Source: Catellatospora paridis (lineage in GTDB: Bacteria; Actinomycetota; Actinomycetes; Mycobacteriales; Micromonosporaceae). Taken from it: DNA of 64,000 bases. The stretch is from assembly GCF_009720365.1 (NCBI RefSeq), contig NZ_ML769324.1, positions 32,195 to 96,194 of the forward strand, read 5' to 3'. Below the pieces are notes generated by a model. It saw only the letters and a program-made list of their open reading frames with translations, ran no database searches and was not told where the DNA came from. Made by a program: the position numbers and the translations under genes. Shown in pieces: positions 62,965 to 64,000 of this stretch. Position 1 is the first letter of the stretch; the number at the start of each line of letters is the position of its first letter.

Positions 62965-64000
62965 TCAGTACGGGTACGCGCGGGTCTCGGTGGCCTTCAC
63001 GGCGGCCCATACCTCGGTGCCGGGCAGCAGCCCGAGCTGGGCGGCGGCCGCGGGCGTGATCTCGGCGGCGGCGCGGATCGGGCCGCCCAGCTCCACCCGC
63101 AGGTGATCGCCGTGCGGCAGCACGCCGACGACGGTGGCCGCCCAGGTGTTGCGCGGGCTGCCCGCTGGCTGCTGCGGATGCAGCGCGACCGCGGACGGCG
63201 GGAAGGCCAGGAACGCGTCACCGTGCACCTCGTCGTCGGCGACCATGGCGAACCCGCCGGGCAGGGTGACGGTGTGCCCGGCGGCCCGGCCGCGATACAG
63301 GTTCAGGCCGACCAGCCGCGCCACGTACTCGGTGCGCGGCCGCGCGGTGACGCTCGCGGCGTCGCCCTCCTGCACGATCCGGCCGTCCTCGACGATCACG
63401 AGCCGGTCGGCCAGCACCAGCGCGTCCAGCGGATCGTGGGTGACCAGCAAGGTCGCGCCCTCATGGGTACGCAGATCGTGGTGCAGCCGCGCCCGGGTCT
63501 CCATCCGGGTGCGGGCGTCCAGGGCGGCCAGCGGCTCGTCGAGCAGCAGCAGGTCCGGGCTCACCGCCATGGCCCGCGCCAGCGCCACCCGCTGGGCCTG
63601 CCCGCCCGAGAGCTGCCGGGGCCGCTGCCCGGCCAGCGCGGTCAGGTCGACGCGGGCCAGCCAGCGGGCCGCCTCAGCGCGCGCGACACGGCGCGACGCG
63701 CCCCGCGCCTGCGGGCCGAAGGCGACGTTGTCGAGCGCGGACAGGTGCGGAAACAGCAGATAGTCCTGGAACACCACGCCGACGCGGCGGCGCTCCGGCG
63801 GGATGAAGATCCCGGCGGCCGGGTCGTCGAGGACCTCCTCGCCCAGCCGGAGCCGCCCGGCGTTCAGCGGCAGCAGCCCGGCCAGCGCGCGCAGGGCCGT
63901 GGTCTTGCCCGCGCCGTTGGGCCCCAGCAGCGCCACGACCTCGCCGGCGTCGAGGGACAACGCCAGGTCGAGCCGGAACCCCGGCCGCTCGACGACCAGG
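62965..64000 (-). CDS. modC: Molybdate ABC transporter ATPase ModC (5' end outside window)
   Basis: Energises molybdate import with ModA and ModB, which should lie beyond the window edge. 345 residues are visible: Walker A GPNGAGKTTAL, Q-loop VFQDYLLFPHLSALDNVAFG, signature LSGGQAQRVALARA, Walker B LLLLDEPLAALD, then a C-terminal TOBE/Mop-type domain (about the last 65 residues). The frame is open through base 64000 with sensible coding (VVERPGFRLDLALSLDAGE), so the true start is outside; the internal TTG at 63960 is not the start. A sulfate or iron-type ATPase is less likely given the TOBE domain. Confidence 0.9.
   Translation of the reverse strand, partial: LVVERPGFRLDLALSLDAGEVVALLGPNGAGKTTALRALAGLLPLNAGRLRLGEEVLDDPAAGIFIPPERRRVGVVFQDYLLFPHLSALDNVAFGPQARGASRRVARAEAARWLARVDLTALAGQRPRQLSGGQAQRVALARAMAVSPDLLLLDEPLAALDARTRMETRARLHHDLRTHEGATLLVTHDPLDALVLADRLVIVEDGRIVQEGDAASVTARPRTEYVARLVGLNLYRGRAAGHTVTLPGGFAMVADDEVHGDAFLAFPPSAVALHPQQPAGSPRNTWAATVVGVLPHGDHLRVELGGPIRAAAEITPAAAAQLGLLPGTEVWAAVKATETRAYPY

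Noticed and set aside
63960-63962. modC starting inside the window at TTG 63960
   Set aside because: Coding sequence typical of the family continues upstream to the window edge and the first beta-strands of the ATPase would be lost.

Overview
The window is very GC-rich and densely coded on both strands, with frequent 4-base ATGA/GTGA gene overlaps, GTG and TTG starts, and many secreted polysaccharide-active proteins carrying CBM2 modules. The order yebC - pdxT - (insert) - pdxS - pimA - acyltransferase - pgsA ... HIT - thrS matches the Rv2603c-Rv2614c block of Mycobacterium tuberculosis. I infer an actinomycete, most likely Micromonosporaceae (Actinoplanes/Catellatospora/Micromonospora type). 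No transposase, prophage, CRISPR array, rRNA or tRNA was seen.

Layout. 182-4976 (minus) is a branched-chain amino acid ABC operon in the order livG-livF-livK-livH-livM. 5.2-6.4 kb holds a VOC protein and a pterin carbinolamine dehydratase. 6.5-11 kb has yebC and the PLP synthase genes pdxT and pdxS, split by a divergent pair: a PLP-dependent trans-sulfuration-type enzyme and an Lrp/AsnC regulator. 11.2-14.4 kb is the phosphatidylinositol mannoside operon (pgsA, acyltransferase, pimA) plus a small membrane protein. 14.6-21.7 kb has an EF-G-like GTPase, a polysaccharide deacetylase, a VOC protein, and a thrS-GNAT-HIT operon. 21.8-26.5 kb holds a cyclopropane-synthase-like methyltransferase, a LacI-type sensor-GGDEF-EAL fusion and a membrane-anchored MazF/PemK-like protein. 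26.6-28.9 kb has an adenosine-deaminase-family enzyme, a trans-aconitate-methyltransferase-like protein and a cold-shock protein.

29.2-32.7 kb is a sugar ABC operon (binding protein, hairpin, two permeases) preceded by a LacI-type box. 32.8-39.8 kb carries an SDR, a GNAT, a GH1 beta-glucosidase behind three CebR-like boxes, a Ser/Thr kinase with an altered catalytic loop, and an oxidoreductase. 40.1-42 kb has a cellulose-type AA10 LPMO with CBM2 and a secreted protein of unknown role. 42.1-46.4 kb has a Na+/H+ antiporter and an FHA-ABC exporter fusion; between them lies a strongly structured segment that looks like a cis-regulatory RNA. 46.6-51.5 kb has two MFS exporters, a VOC protein and a thioredoxin/DUF4395 pair. 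51.7-59.2 kb has a CBM2-FnIII-GH18 chitinase, an SGNH esterase, an SDR, a TPR/membrane protein and a peptidoglycan amidase. 59.3-64 kb has trmB, valS with a candidate valine leader peptide, and the start-truncated modC.

Two themes cut across the window. First, the ends of transcription units carry long palindromes (about 45-85 bp) in recurring families; family A occurs three times with compensating base changes in its outer stem. Second, palindromes of the type GTGA-N6-TCAC (CRP-like) lie upstream of livG, pdxS, the FHA-ABC gene and, less perfectly, the SGNH esterase, suggesting a shared regulator. The best candidates for undescribed biology are the structured RNA at 43.8-44.0 kb, the valS leader, the dispersed palindrome families and the PLP-enzyme/Lrp insertion between pdxS and pdxT.
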